Positions 35,401 through 46,269 of a stretch of 64,000 nt of DNA are shown here, piece after piece. Source of the DNA: Corylus avellana (lineage: Eukaryota; Streptophyta; Magnoliopsida; Fagales; Betulaceae); NCBI RefSeq assembly GCF_901000735.1, contig NC_081550.1, positions 5,342,666 to 5,406,665 of the forward strand, given 5' to 3'. Numbering within the stretch: the stretch's first letter is position 1; each line of letters starts with the position of its first letter. Below the pieces are notes generated by a model, which was not told where the DNA came from, did no database searches, and saw nothing but the letters and a program-made list of their open reading frames with translations. A program made the position numbers and the translations under genes.

Positions 35401-36690
35401 ACTTGGGTTTAATCCATGCTTGTAATTTGCATATTTTTGGCCAAAATTTGGTCAGCCATGTAGTTAAAAATTTCCTTGAACTAAGAAATTCTTGCCTAAG
35501 ATTCTCTGTATAGCAAATTTATTTTATTATCTTTTGGGTCACCAAAATGTTTGTCTGCAAGTATTATTGTGGAAAAGAAAAATATAACCTTTGGATTTTG
35601 CAGAAGTTTGGCAAAACTGTTTTTGTTAAATCTTTTTTTTTTTTTTCTTTATAATTCCTTTTGTTTGACTAAAAGTTTAGTTATTTTTAGCCTTGAACCT
35701 CATGCAGATTTGTATAAATTGCAAAAGGATTCTTACACTGTAATTTGATTTGACGGGATGTTTACTATGTTTTGGAAAAAAATCAATTGAGTCTCTAGGT
35801 TTTTATGCAATTTTAATTTAATCCGTGGATTTTCAATTTTGAACAATTAAGTCTTTAGGCTTTTCTGTAGTTTCAGATAGGTCCCTCCGTCAAAGTCCAA
35901 TTAATTAATGGTATGCCATGTTAGACCAATCAATTAATATCATGCAGCTCTCATTTGGCATGTTATGTGCCAATTGTATGTATCACGTGACACAGTTATT
36001 TTAAATTATCAATACATCTTAAATAAAAAGTCAAAATAATTAAAAACAATTTAAAAAAAGATGAAAAAAGAAAAAAAGAAAAGAGAGGTGGCCGATCACC
36101 ACTAATTGGTGAGGGAGGCTTTCCCTTACTACATGACTTGCCAAACGTGAGTCATGTAACATTGATTAATTGGTTTGATGTGCCATATTGTTAATTAATT
36201 GGATAATAGATTGATGGAGATCCCTATTTCAAACTAGAAGAAAACTAAAGTACCAAATTGTCGAAATTAAAAACCTAAGGACTAAATTTGATTTTTTCCT
36301 TATGTTTTTAGCCTCAGTATGCTGACAACTTCTTCTCTTTTAGAAGGAAGTGGCATCATCTCAACTTCAAAGACCTGAGGTAGCTGATTGTGCTGTCCTG
36401 ATGGCGTTTGTGTACAGTATGCTTAAAAAAGACTATGAGATGCAGGTAATGAGCTCCATACCTCCCCTTGTGTCATTTCTCCAATCTGGATAAACATTAC
36501 AAACATCTAATATCTTTTTGGGGTCTACAACGGTTGAATATAGTATTATACCTTGTTGCAGGAAAAAATTGTTTCTGCTCTAAATTTCAAGGCATCACCA
36601 GGAGAATTGGAGGGCTACTGCCAAATGTGGTCTTTACGTCCTTTTGTGAATGATGAAACTATGCATCAAGCTTGGAAACTCATTCCTTGA
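32493..36690 (+). CDS. Conserved plant protein of unknown function, 218 aa
   Basis: Six coding exons: 32493-32569, 32806-32873, 32981-33121, 34780-34919, 36344-36445, 36562-36690 (TGA), all GT-AG, total 657 bases. The ATG was chosen because it starts two bases after the acceptor of the first coding exon; a second Met is at residue 3. The protein is acidic and helix-rich with no signal peptide or membrane segment. Recognisable stretches are 'LNSELEEKIYLIYKDFL', 'FEELVAVGARLLAGFQ', 'NETKRLKSYFDAGCI', 'ADCAVLMAFVYSMLKKDY' and a C-terminal 'GELEGYCQMWSLRPFV'. I recognise it only as resembling an uncharacterised conserved plant family, and assign no function. Uncertain point: the donor of the third exon (33122 chosen to keep frame; 33112 also possible). 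The 1.66-kb intron after it may hide another short exon. Confidence 0.7.
34418..34560 (+). mobile_element. SINE in intron
   Basis: A 'ggtcaaatggcaac' A-box-like word is followed about 50 bases later by 'ggttcaagtc', a good B box, and then a purine-rich tail. Plan and spacing match tRNA-derived plant SINEs. It lies in the long intron between the third and fourth coding exons of the 218-aa gene, same strand. Confidence 0.5.
35775..36302. mobile_element. Fold-back MITE in intron
   Basis: The left arm ('aatcaattgagtctctaggt', 'gaacaattaagtctttagg') is the inverse of the right arm, where the reverse strand reads 'aatcaaatttagtccttagg' and 'gacaatttggtac'. The middle has a 'ggtggccgatcacc' patch. 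It occupies most of the intron before exon 36344-36445 and ends about 40 bases upstream of that acceptor, apparently without harming the gene. Confidence 0.6.
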
Positions 36691-37380
36691 CCATCACTGA
36701 CTTGTGAGTGCCAATTTTTTTCTTTATTGACAGATTTGTTATCTGACATCTCAATTCATTTCACAAAATTGTGGGGGTTTTTTTCCCCTTTGAGCAGAAG
36801 CCATATTTCCGATTTCATGAAATTTAATTTATCAGAATCATAGAATTTAACTCTACCCGCATCACAATCGAAAACTTGCTGACCATACTATGTTGGAAAG
36901 GGGAGCATGCTTCATCACCTTTCTCTTGATTTTCTCTCCCACTGCATTTGCTCTCTCTCTCTCTCTCTCTCCCTCTCTCTAAAAAACATGGAACCAGCAA
37001 GCACATTAGACCAGATCCATGAAGAGTATCACTCTAGCCCAAAAGCCTAAGCTAATGGGTTTGGGTCCACTTAAATTTCTCTTGATAATTAACAACATTA
37101 AGTATGCACCTTCAAAAAGCAAAAAGTAGCAAACAAATATTCAAGCTAAGTAGTCCCAAAGATGATGGGTCAAAAACAATAAAATGCCTAAATTAAGGCT
37201 TAAAAAAGTTTTTAATATCTTTCTAAACTAATGAATTATAAATCTTGTTGATCTTTACTTGTAACTAACAATTCAAAAACCCATCAAAATACTTGGTACT
37301 ACTATTATTAACTTTAGCTTAGATATTACATATTTTTCAAAAATCTCCTTAAACAGTCCATATGCTGAGAAATCTTCCCA
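36691..37380. other. Intergenic DNA
   Basis: 3' flank of the 218-aa gene, then AT-rich spacer. A CT microsatellite lies at about 36950-36979. No gene is recognised. Confidence 0.6.
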
Positions 37381-38292
37381 TCAACACAATTTGCCATTGT
37401 TGAGGTGACCTTCCCAAATCCATTGATTCCCATGATTGCCCGAACCTTGATCATGCTTGGACGGTTTACGCCTAATAGATTGCACAGACATGGCGGGTGT
37501 AAAGAAACGCACCACAGCTTGATCGAAACTGGTCTGGCCTCCATCCTCCCTCGCCTCAAAGGCTAAAACGTACTTGATTCTGACGTATACCTGATGCGCT
37601 GCTTTCAAAACCTTGACAAACTCCAGTCGGGAAAATTTGTTCTTCCCACGAATGTGATCGTGGTATGCGTCAATTGTGTGCAGTGAATATTCTTTGCACT
37701 CGTTACATCGAAGAGCATAACTTCTAAACGGGTGTGGCACAAAGCCACCCCTTTGTGCCCACCAATGAGGATTTGATACCTTAGAATAGAGCATATTAGA
37801 AATATAAGCCCAAAACACCGGATTATATTAGGTTTCTTCATTTTTATTTTTTTTATTTTAAGAATGTGCAGGAGGGGTGAGGGTGGCTCGCCGCCACCCC
37901 CAGCCCATCTAGGGTGGCCGGCAAGCCACCCCAGGCTATATTTTTTTAAAAAAAAATTAATTAATCAATTAATTTTTTATTTATTTATTTTTATATTTGG
38001 TATAATTTGGTGTGGTAGTGTTTTTTCTTTAAATTAGATTTATTCTAATATGCTGAGGTGTCACTTGCTGAGGGTGACTTTGTGCCACCTTCATATAGAA
38101 GTCACTCTCTATATTGAATCTCCCTCTCTAGAGTAGATTTAATGGTACAATTACGAATAAAAGCTCGGAACCACCAGGTATGGATTCAAAATCAAAACCA
38201 TCACTCTCCACAACTTGTTTGTGGTATTTCACTAATCCATTCTTCAATTCTGGATTCAGATTCAGTGAAATTTTCCTTTTCTCAACCTCCAT
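37381..38292 (-). pseudogene. Cystatin-like protein remnant split by a MITE
   Basis: The segment at about 37420-37730 encodes 'HTIDAYHDH', then 'SRLEFVKVLKAAHQVYVRI' and 'KYVLAFEA'. This matches the order of the plant cystatin fold: helix, LEFVKV strand, reactive loop, second strand. The inhibitory loop QVVAG is replaced by QVYVR, so protease inhibition is unlikely. Further upstream on the same strand, an ATG at 38290-38292 opens 'MEVEKRKISLNLNPELKNG', followed by 'VVESDGFDFESIPG', which resembles the N-terminal part of plant cystatin-like proteins of the UPF0725 kind. A 360-bp fold-back element (37731-38090) sits between the two parts. No splice sites could be assigned with confidence, and the C-terminal end runs out without the expected motif. 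The family call is inference from these motifs. Confidence 0.4.
37731..38090. mobile_element. Fold-back MITE with GGTGGC core
   Basis: The left end ggtgtggcacaaagccaccc with 'agcatattagaa' is mirrored by the right end, whose reverse reads ggtggcacaaagtcaccctc and 'agcatattagaataaa'. The core at 37875-37935 is rich in ggtggc and gccaccc, like the elements at 3698-4322 and 53454-53902. About 360 bp and no coding capacity. Confidence 0.65.
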
Positions 38293-38413
38293 GGATCTTA
38301 CAGCAACAATACAATCGCAGGATCTCAAGGAAACTGACAACAATAGGCTCAATAGCACTCGCATGAATTACCCTCTTCTATATTCTCTTTATATAGCACA
38401 CGGCAAGGACGGT

Positions 38414-39130
38414 TAGGTGGGCACGGGTCGGTTCGGGGCAGATTTCTGCAGTTTTCCTACCCGAACCCGCACCCTGCGGGTTGGAAAATTTCAACCCGAG
38501 TGTCTGGCACAAGGAACAAAATCCGCGCGGGTCGGGGTAGATCGGGGCGGGTTGGGCGGGTTGTGCGGGTTGTGCGGGTTTCTTTCTTCTTCTCTTTCTT
38601 CTCCTCCATTTTCATTTCTTCTGCAGATTTATCATCTATTTTCCTTCTAAACAAACAACCCAACAATCAGAAGTTGCTAAACCCCGAGATCTCTTGGATC
38701 CCCATTCATGAAAGAGTTCTAGAGAAGAAAAAAACTTGGATCGGCGGAGGTTGAGCGGCGGCGCAAATGAGAGAAGAGTCGTACGAGGGAGAGGAAGAGA
38801 GACGAGAGAGAGGGAGAGAGGCGAGACAGCAGAGAGAGAGAGGCGAGACTGAGAGGAAGAGAGGAGAAGGGGAAAAAAAAAAAAAGTGGAAAGGGGGAGG
38901 CGGCTGGAGAAAGGTAGGGTTTTTATTTTTTAAGTTTATTTGATTAATGCGGGGCGGGTCGGGTATCCAGGGGAAAATTTTGTTATAACCCGTAACCCGC
39001 CCCGCCCCGCCCGGGTTTGGGAAAAAACCACCCGTACCCGCGAAAAATGACTTAAAATCCGGCTTTTTCGGGGCGGATCGGGGCGGGGCGGATCGGTTTT
39101 GCGGGTTGGGCGGGTTTTTGCCCACCCCTA
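38414..39130. mobile_element. hAT-like MITE with GC-rich ends
   Basis: Left end cggttaggtgggcacgggtc; right end, read in reverse, gcggttaggggtgggcaaaa. Both ends continue as many copies of gcgggtcgggg-type words, a GC island in AT-rich surroundings. TAGGGGTGGGC termini are typical of a widespread plant hAT-related MITE group. The interior is purine-rich (GAGAGA). No matching eight-base target duplication was found, so borders may be a few bases off. Confidence 0.5.
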
Positions 39131-41169
39131 ACCGCATCTTAGTGGTTAGATGGACGATCCGTGTCAACCGAAGATGGATTATACTTATTATTTAATAAGG
39201 TAGTTTCTTATTTATTTATAACATGCATAGAATGAATTTTTGGATTAAATCTGATTGACCATTGTTATGCGGTTAGTGGTGAAATCAACCCCCTATTCTA
39301 TCTCTCATACGTTTCATCTTTATTTTTATGCATTTTACTTTCAAAGAAAATCAAATCAATTCTCTTTTTAATTAAGTTAATTTTGATCTTTCGAATTTGA
39401 TAACAAAACCCTAGCAGTCCTTGAGGTTCCACACCCTCTCTATAGCCGTATCCTACAAAGATTCATCCTATTGCGAGTGGTTATTTTTATAATTGATATT
39501 TTTTGTCACAAAAATACCACATCAATAATCGTACAAATTATTGTGTCATTTAATACAAATATTATAATTAGATAGTTTATACTTTGGAAATTGGAATCGT
39601 ATACGGTATATCACATAATCATTAATCATTATATAATCATATAGTATATCTGCATAAGTTATTGTGTTGTTTAATCAATACATTATAATTATATATTTTA
39701 TTCTTATGAAACATATATGATATATCACATGATCTTAGATCTAAGATAATATTAATATTAATTGTGAGATAATATGATCATAAAATTTAAGTATGAGTTT
39801 ATGACCATTAGATCATTATGAATTTATTACTTAGAGTTTGAGTATTACTATTAGATTAAATAATTAATAATTAAGTAACTAATGTGTTTCTTATAATTTA
39901 TACATTACAATCACAATTTACAGTAAGCAAAAACTTAACAATTTGAATTTAAATCATATATCATGAATCGTGATAATGAGAAGTGAGAACATATAATATA
40001 AGTATATAAGTTATAACAATTAACATTGACCCATTACCTATATAAATTAGATAATGATACAGACTCATAAGTATACAAGCATACTAATACAATAATTAAG
40101 TACATAGAGAGTTAGTTGTAATGTATGTTAAACACTTATAACTTATAAGTCTATATATGTTATAAATTATAATTATACATATATGCAGATTAAATAATAT
40201 AAATGTATGAGAGTAATACTTAATCATGTGACTCAATGATAATTCAAATACTTAATAATATTATTCATGCATAATGATAATGAGATTTGTATAATATCAA
40301 ATTAAATGATTGACATTGGATTAATAATACAAATTTATGTTATAAAATTATAACTTCATATAAATTATAATGATACATATATAATACAATTTTTTAATTC
40401 TTTTTTTTTTAAAAAAAACTTTTTCTCTAATTTCTAAGTCATTTTTAAAACTATTTGTTTTTACCAATTTTTATTTACACAAACAACAAAAACGACATAG
40501 TTTTGTTAAGGCCCTAAGGGTATAAATTCATCACTTTCATTTCATTTTCATTTTCATACAACCCTAAACCTAACACAAACGCTCGTGTCTCACTGTCTGT
40601 GCCGCCTTCCAGTCCTCACAAGTCGTCCGTCTGTCTCTGCCGCCTTCCTCACAGGTCGTCGGTCTCCTTCACCGTCTCTCCTCGCGCTCGACGTCTTTGT
40701 CTCTGTTTAATGTCTTCGTCGCTGTGCTCGCGCTCGTCCTCTCTGGATCGTCACCGTCTGGATCGTCAATGTCTGGATCGTCGCCGGTATTTATCTCTCT
40801 GTCTCTGTGGCCGGTCTCCGTCTCTCCTTGCCGGTTGGATTTTTTTAGTTTAATTTTACAGCAATCCAAAAATTAATGTTTGGATTTTACATGCCATGAT
40901 AGGATTTTCTAATTTTAATTTTACATGCAATGATTTGATTTTGGATTTGTGACTTTTGAGACATTCTGGATTCTGGATTTGTTGTTGTTGTTGTTTTTTT
41001 TTTTTTTTAAAATTACAAAAAATAATAGTCGAGCTCGAGCTCGAACAGGGTTCCAACCCTATCGAGCCGAGCTCGAGCAACATGTTTTAGGCTCGAGCCT
41101 GAGCCAAAAATAAACGAGCCGAGCCTGGACAGCCAAAGCTCGGCCAAGTTCAGCTCGTTTACACCCCTA
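39131..41169. other. AT-rich repeat sequence and hAT-like fragments, no gene recognised
   Basis: 39480-40400 is extremely AT-rich. Its part at 40060-40320 is clearly homologous to the interior of the hAT element at 45025-45973 (for example 'ttataaattataattatac'). A GC-richer stretch at 40580-40850 (repeated 'tctggatcgtc') resembles a transposon leader but has no convincing open frame. 41030-41169 is a gagctcgag-rich stretch ending gtttacacccct, the usual outer end of hAT-related MITEs. Confidence 0.5.
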
Positions 41170-41808
41170 CGTAGTGGCGCGTCACGGGGGCTGTCGCTTA
41201 GGCGGAAGCGGCTTGTGCTGTGGAAGCCCTTCGGTGTGAGGTTTGCGAGGCAAGCGAGATATAAGTGTAATTGTCTTTATCATTCTCAGCCCTTAAAAGC
41301 CAGAAAATCAAAAGAAAGAGAAATTAGTTTTGACCATCAGGAGAGGTAGATCTAGCACTCGCACTGTTCCAAACAAAAATAAAAACAGAATGAAATAGAA
41401 ATACTAACCCCGAAATCAAATGAAGATACAAAGGTAGAAATATGAGCAAGGAGATGGGGCTTTGTAGGGTAGGGAAAGAGAGGATACGGCGTTGAGTAAG
41501 CATGGTGATTCCTCGCCGCACAGAACGATGACAAGATTTTTGATGAGAACTAGGACGTCTGAGTGATTCGTTGATTCCTACTTGGTTTTGTTGGCTTTCT
41601 CTATCCTTTTGTTTGAGATCTGTTTTTTTTTTTTGTCGTGATTTGAGTTCAGTGAATTTCTCATGATGTTAGCATTAATGTGAAAATGAATTTTAATGAC
41701 CCATGAGATTTATTGCTTATTGAATGTCAATATTTTTACAACTGTTGAAAGAAATATGTGATTTTTATGTTTTGCTTCATTGCATGATATAAGGCTTTGT
41801 TTTCTAGA
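41170..41808. other. Unassigned spacer
   Basis: No gene or clear repeat recognised. It borders the duplicated RNase H-derived repeats that follow. Confidence 0.5.
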
Positions 41809-42252
41809 TATGGAATTGAAAATATTCATTTGAACATAGATAGAATTAGTGGAATGATTTTTATATATATTTCCCTTATCTGATGATAGCTCTTCTGTCC
41901 GTTTGTATGTGTTGTATCTGCAATTTTGACTGATTTCTTTGAGCTGATCATTAGTTTTTGCCTTTATTCCCTCTTTCTTCATAATCTAAGATATGTACTT
42001 ATGGGTTTTTTTTTTTTTTCCCAGCACGTGAGTCTGTGAGTCTAAAGTTAAATTTGAAAGATCTCTTCCTCCAACAATGAGATAAAAATTGAAATCTAAC
42101 ACAGATGCAAGCCTTTTCCAAGAACACTTTTTCTTAGGATATGTCTTAGTTGACGAACGTGGGGTGCGGTTTGCAAAAGCTTTTAAAATTAAAAGTCAAA
42201 GTCAAAGTCTTGAAATACAAGTGGTTGAGGCAAAATCACTTGAATTTTGTTT
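41809..42252 (+). repeat. Direct repeat unit 1 with RNase H fragment
   Basis: It begins atatggaattgaaaatattc, includes 'cacgtgagtctgtgagtc', and ends with a fragment reading 'DASLFQEHFFLGYVLVDERG' and 'VVEAKSLEFC', which looks like the first strands and helix of a retrotransposon RNase H (RVT_3). The next unit (42273 on) repeats the whole segment. A 20-N gap (42253-42272) lies between them. Confidence 0.7.
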
Positions 42253-42272
42253 NNNNNNNNNNNNNNNNNNNN
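42253..42272. other. Assembly gap (20 N)
   Basis: A short N run between two direct repeat units; the repeat itself probably caused it. Confidence 0.95.
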
Positions 42273-42521
42273 ATGGAATTGAAAATATTCATTTCAACAT
42301 AGATAGAATTAGTGGAATGATTTTTATATATATTTCCCTTATCTGATGATAGCTCGTATGTGTTGTATCTGCAAGTTTGACTGATTTCTTTGAGCTGATC
42401 ATTAGTTTTTGCCTTTATTCCCTATTTCTTCATAATCTAAGATATGTACTTGTTTTTTTTTTTTTTTTTTTTTTTTTTTGCAGCACGTGAGTCTAAAGTT
42501 AAATTTGAAAGATCACTTCCT
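42273..42521 (+). repeat. Direct repeat unit 2, outer part
   Basis: Repeats 41811-42060 with small changes: the 'ctgtccgttt' stretch is lost and the poly(T) is longer. It continues directly into the left arm of the large inverted repeat. Confidence 0.7.
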
Positions 42522-43082
42522 CCAACAATGAGATAAAAATTGAAATCTAACACAGATGCCTCTCAAAATAACACTTTTTTGGGATATGTCTTAGTTGACG
42601 AACGTGGGGCGTGCACTCAAAAATCAAAGCCAAAATCCTGAAATACAAGTGGTTGAGGCAAAATCACTTGAATTTTGTTTATCTGACTTGCGGTGCAAAG
42701 GATGGCTGCCCGGGATAGCTGAACTTGATAGTCTTGCCGTGGTAAAGCTGCTTAAAAGCAAGATCATGCCATACAAACCAAGCAAAAAGGAATTAAAAGG
42801 CATTATTCCTTTTGGCTTGGTTTGTATGGCATGATCTTGCTTTTAAGCAGCTTTATCACGGCAAGACTATCAAGTTCAGTTACCCAGGCAGCCATCCTTT
42901 GCACCGCAAGTCAGATAAACAAAATTCAAGTGATTTTGCCTCAACCACTTGTATTTCAGGATTTTGGCTTTGATTTTTTAAGTGCACGCCCCACGTTCGT
43001 CAACTAAGATATATCCCAAAAAAAAGTGTTCTTGGGAGAGGCTTGCATCTGTGTTAGATTTCAATTTTTGTCTCATTGTTGG
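42522..43082. repeat. Large near-perfect inverted repeat (arms ~275 bp, loop 11 bp)
   Basis: Left arm 42522-42793 and right arm 42805-43082 are inverse copies with only scattered mismatches and small indels; the loop is 42794-42804. The outer ends are ccaacaatgag and its complement, the inner ends aaggaat and attcctt. Each arm carries the RNase H-like fragment ('VVEAKSLEFC', 'GIAELDSLAVVKLL') from a retrotransposon. A transcript would form a hairpin of about 270 bp. The right arm keeps the 'aagaacac' word of unit 1, which the left arm lost, so the arms have partly separate histories. Confidence 0.9.
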
Positions 43083-44026
43083 AAGATGAGACTCGAAGTT
43101 GGACAATTTCCCAATTCTTATAGAGCAAAGAATAAAAAGACTTTAAAAGAAAAACTCACAAGTCTCACCCGCCATCACCGAGTATTTATGACCTTGAGAA
43201 GCTAGCGTACGCGTCTTGGAAGCCATATTGTTGGGATCAAAAGGCCACGAATTTGTCTCTGAGAATTAGAGTCTCGGAAGTCTTTCTATGTATAAAACAG
43301 GTCTAACAAATGAGCTGGCATTTGGGCTTAGTTGGGCTCAGTTGGGAGGAAAGTCTGTTAGATTTGTTATGGGCCATTTTATTAGTATATAAAAAGGTGA
43401 GCTTTCATTTGTAAAATCATTGACAACGTATTAGGGTCCACTTTGGTCGTGTTCTTTAGTTTCTTGTAATTGGAGCCTGGCCCATTTCCACCAACATTAT
43501 TTCCATTACCCTAGCTTCATTAATCTATTCATTTATATTGTTATGGTTGTTTATTCAACATACCATATTCTAATTCCATCTCCGTCTCATTTAAATATTC
43601 AATTTCTTCCTTAAATCCCAAGGAGCTTTTTCAATATAAATTTCTTGTGGACAATTAAGTTTTTCTATCCTTTATTGTTTCTAGTAATCAATGAAATGCA
43701 TTCATTCATCATCTATAGAGACTAGGTTTTGCTGTCTCTCTTTTGGGACCCTTCAATTTGTATCATTTAGCCATCTTTGTGTTAAAGGCTAAAGCCCAAA
43801 AGAATCCTGCCAAAGTGTAGTGTCATTCAAATTCACAATGGTTGGCATGGCATATTATTGGAAAGCAATAGACAGTCACCGCTTCAAGTACACTATATTC
43901 AAAAGCTCTATTTTTCACCGTAATTTNNNNNNNNNNNNNNNNNNNNNNNNNNNNNNNNNNNNNNNNNNNNNNNNNNNNNNNNNNNNNNNNNNNNNNNNNN
44001 NNNNNNNNNNNNNNNNNNNNNNNNNN
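43083..44026. other. Unassigned DNA, possible LTR fragment, and 100-N gap
   Basis: No gene. 43260-43560 has LTR-like features (a 'gtctgttagatttg' start, 'agtatataaaaagg' TATA-like box, C/T-rich follow-up), but no second LTR or primer site was found. Positions 43927-44026 are 100 N, followed by an A run. Confidence 0.4.
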
Positions 44027-44057
<31 letters not shown>

Positions 44058-44149
44058 GAAGGGTTTAAATATATTTTAGGTGTGTATTCTTGGTATTTTT
44101 TTCATTCCTGTTCTAAAAAAGGTAACTATTGCGCCAAATATCTTTTTAA

Positions 44150-44335
44150 TAGAAATCGTGATTTTGTTTTAAATTCGCACTTTTTCAATAAGCACCCTCT
44201 AATCAGCTTATGAAAATCGCAGATTTTTTTGCGATTTTAAAATTTGCGTTTTTAAAATTGCAATCCCAAACACTTTAAAGTTGCGATTTGATTTAAAATC
44301 GCAGATTATTTTTTTAAAAACGCACCCTTAGTTAA
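44150..44335. repeat. Short fold-back repeat rich in GCGATTTTAAA words
   Basis: Inverted words such as 'aaatcgcagat' and 'tgcgattttaaa' alternate, and the ends resemble 'gcgccaaatatc' and 'aaacgcaccctta'. It is a probable small MITE; the borders are not firm. Confidence 0.35.
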
Positions 44336-44499
44336 TTAATTAGACATCGATCAATATACATTGAATCTCAAATTCATTCAAAATTACCTTTAGGATACAA
44401 TGTGTGCATATCAGCCTATTGACATGTCTTCCCTTTCCCCACATTGAATAAAATAAAAAATTAACAAAAAAAAAGCTATTTACATCAACTTAATTTATT

Positions 44500-44920
44500 G
44501 GGAAAACTTCACAAAACTCTCATAAATTTTCACTCGTTTTGACGCTACTTCCAAAGTTTGAAAACTCTCATTTAAGAGTATCAACCTTTTTAATTTCTTT
44601 CAATTACCCAATTCTGTTAGGATTTTTCGTTAAATCCTGTCAAAATTCTCAAAATACCAATTTTTCTTATATATATATATAAAAAAAAAAAAAAAAAATT
44701 TGCAAAGATGTTTCAAAAATATTGCTATTATGGCTTTTTTTTTTAAAAAAAAAAATACAAAAATAAGGAAAAACTTCACAAAACCCCCTTAAACTTTTAA
44801 GGGTTTTGAAATTACTTTCCAAAGTTCAAAAACTCTCGATCTAGGGTATTAAACTTTCAATTTTTTACAATGTCCATCATTAGAATTTTCCGTTAACTAT
44901 TTTCAAAATTCTCAAAATAC
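44500..44920. repeat. Two diverged copies of a 'gaaaacttcacaaaac' repeat
   Basis: Copies at about 44500-44680 and 44765-44920 share the order 'aacttcacaaaac', 'ttccaaagtt', 'aaaactctc', 'caatt', 'ccgttaa', 'aaaattctcaaaatac'. A third copy is at 54215-54395 inside the FAR intron. It is a dispersed, half-decayed fold-back family. Confidence 0.55.
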
Positions 44921-45024
44921 TCATTTTTTTTATGAAGAAAATAAAATAAAAAATTACAAAGATTAGGCTTTGGTAAGGATTTAACGGAATTTACAAAACT
45001 ACCTACACTCTTTGCAATTTTTAG

Positions 45025-45973
45025 TAGGGGTGAAAAGGCAGGCGTTATTAACTGCCCGCTAACCGCCTTACTTGCTAACTGCCTCAAAAGTGGTTAGAAA
45101 AAAACCGCTAAACCTTAACGACCTTTATTATATAATAATAATAATATGATCAATTGACTATTAAATCACAATTTAAATATTAATATATTATCACTATAAT
45201 TTAGATGATTATATCACATAATCAATTGATCATTAAATCATATGATTATATAATATCTAATTATACGTATATAATATGACATAAATCATAAGTATACAAG
45301 TTCATACTAATAGAATAATTAAGTACCTAGAGACTTAGTTCCAATGTATGTTATAAACTTATAAGTCCATATATGTTATAAATTATAATTATACATATAT
45401 GCATATTGAATAATATAAACGCATAAGATCAATACTTAATCAGGTTAATCATTATTCTTGTACAATAATAATGTGATTCGTATAATATCAAATTAAGTAA
45501 TTGACATTGAATTAAACAATGTATTACTTATAACCACAATTGAAGTATTAATGTATTATCATTATATATATATATATTATCTTTTTTTTTTTTTTTTAGT
45601 ACAACTTGTATTTTTAACAAGTTATGATTTACATTTAAGGATTTTTAAAATTTTTTTTTTTTAAAATTTTTTTAATTTTTAAGTACAAGTAGATGTAAAT
45701 TAATGTAAATTTAGGGTCAAATATTTTAGATTTTTTAATATGAGCTCCTTTTGGAGCAATTTGGCCCAATTTGGTATATATAAAAAAAGCCCAAAACTTA
45801 AAATTGGCCCAAAAACCCAACTTTGAAAAAAAACGGTTATAGTGGGTGGTTATATGTTTACTAACCGCTAACCGCTGGTTAACCGTATCCGCTAACCGCC
45901 TAGCGGATGCGGTTAGTGAATTTAGTAACCACCTAGCCAATAACCATTAATCACAACCTTTTTTTCACCACTA
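45025..45973. mobile_element. hAT-type nonautonomous transposon with 8-bp target duplication
   Basis: It begins taggggtgaaaagg and ends with the near inverse, 'ctttttttcaccacta'. It is flanked by identical eight-base copies of atttttag (45017-45024 and 45974-45981), the target-duplication length of hAT elements. Subterminal 'aaccgctaacc' words occur at both ends in opposite orientation. The interior is AT-rich and homologous to 40060-40320. No transposase frame is present. Confidence 0.85.
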
Positions 45974-46053
45974 ATTTTTAGGTGATATAACATAGAGTTG
46001 CTTATGATGACAATTAAGGATATCTCAATTATATTTTAATTAATTATTCATCG

Positions 46054-46089
<36 letters not shown>

Positions 46090-46129
46090 TGCCTGTAATG
46101 ATTTTAACATGCGAGGGTTGCTGGGTTTT

Positions 46130-46265
46130 GTGGCTGGCTTGGTTAATCTTTTGTTAATGTTTTTTACATGTCCTCACAAGGGGAGAGAAATGAGGGAGGG
46201 AGAGTTGAACTAATGACATTCGTTTTAAGAGGCATGATCCCCAACCAATTGAGCTACCCTTTAAG
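46130..46265 (-). mobile_element. tRNA-derived SINE
   Basis: On the minus strand, 46262 downward reads 'aagggtagctcaattggttg' (A-box-like) and then 'cattagttcaactc' (B-box-like), with a body toward 46130. The order and spacing match the SINE at 5749, of a related family. It is too degenerate for a tRNA. Confidence 0.55.
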
Positions 46266-46269
46266 AACA

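Noticed and set aside
38706..39167. 153-residue Pro-rich minus-strand frame
   Set aside because: It lies within the GC- and GA-rich hAT-like element and is a composition artefact.
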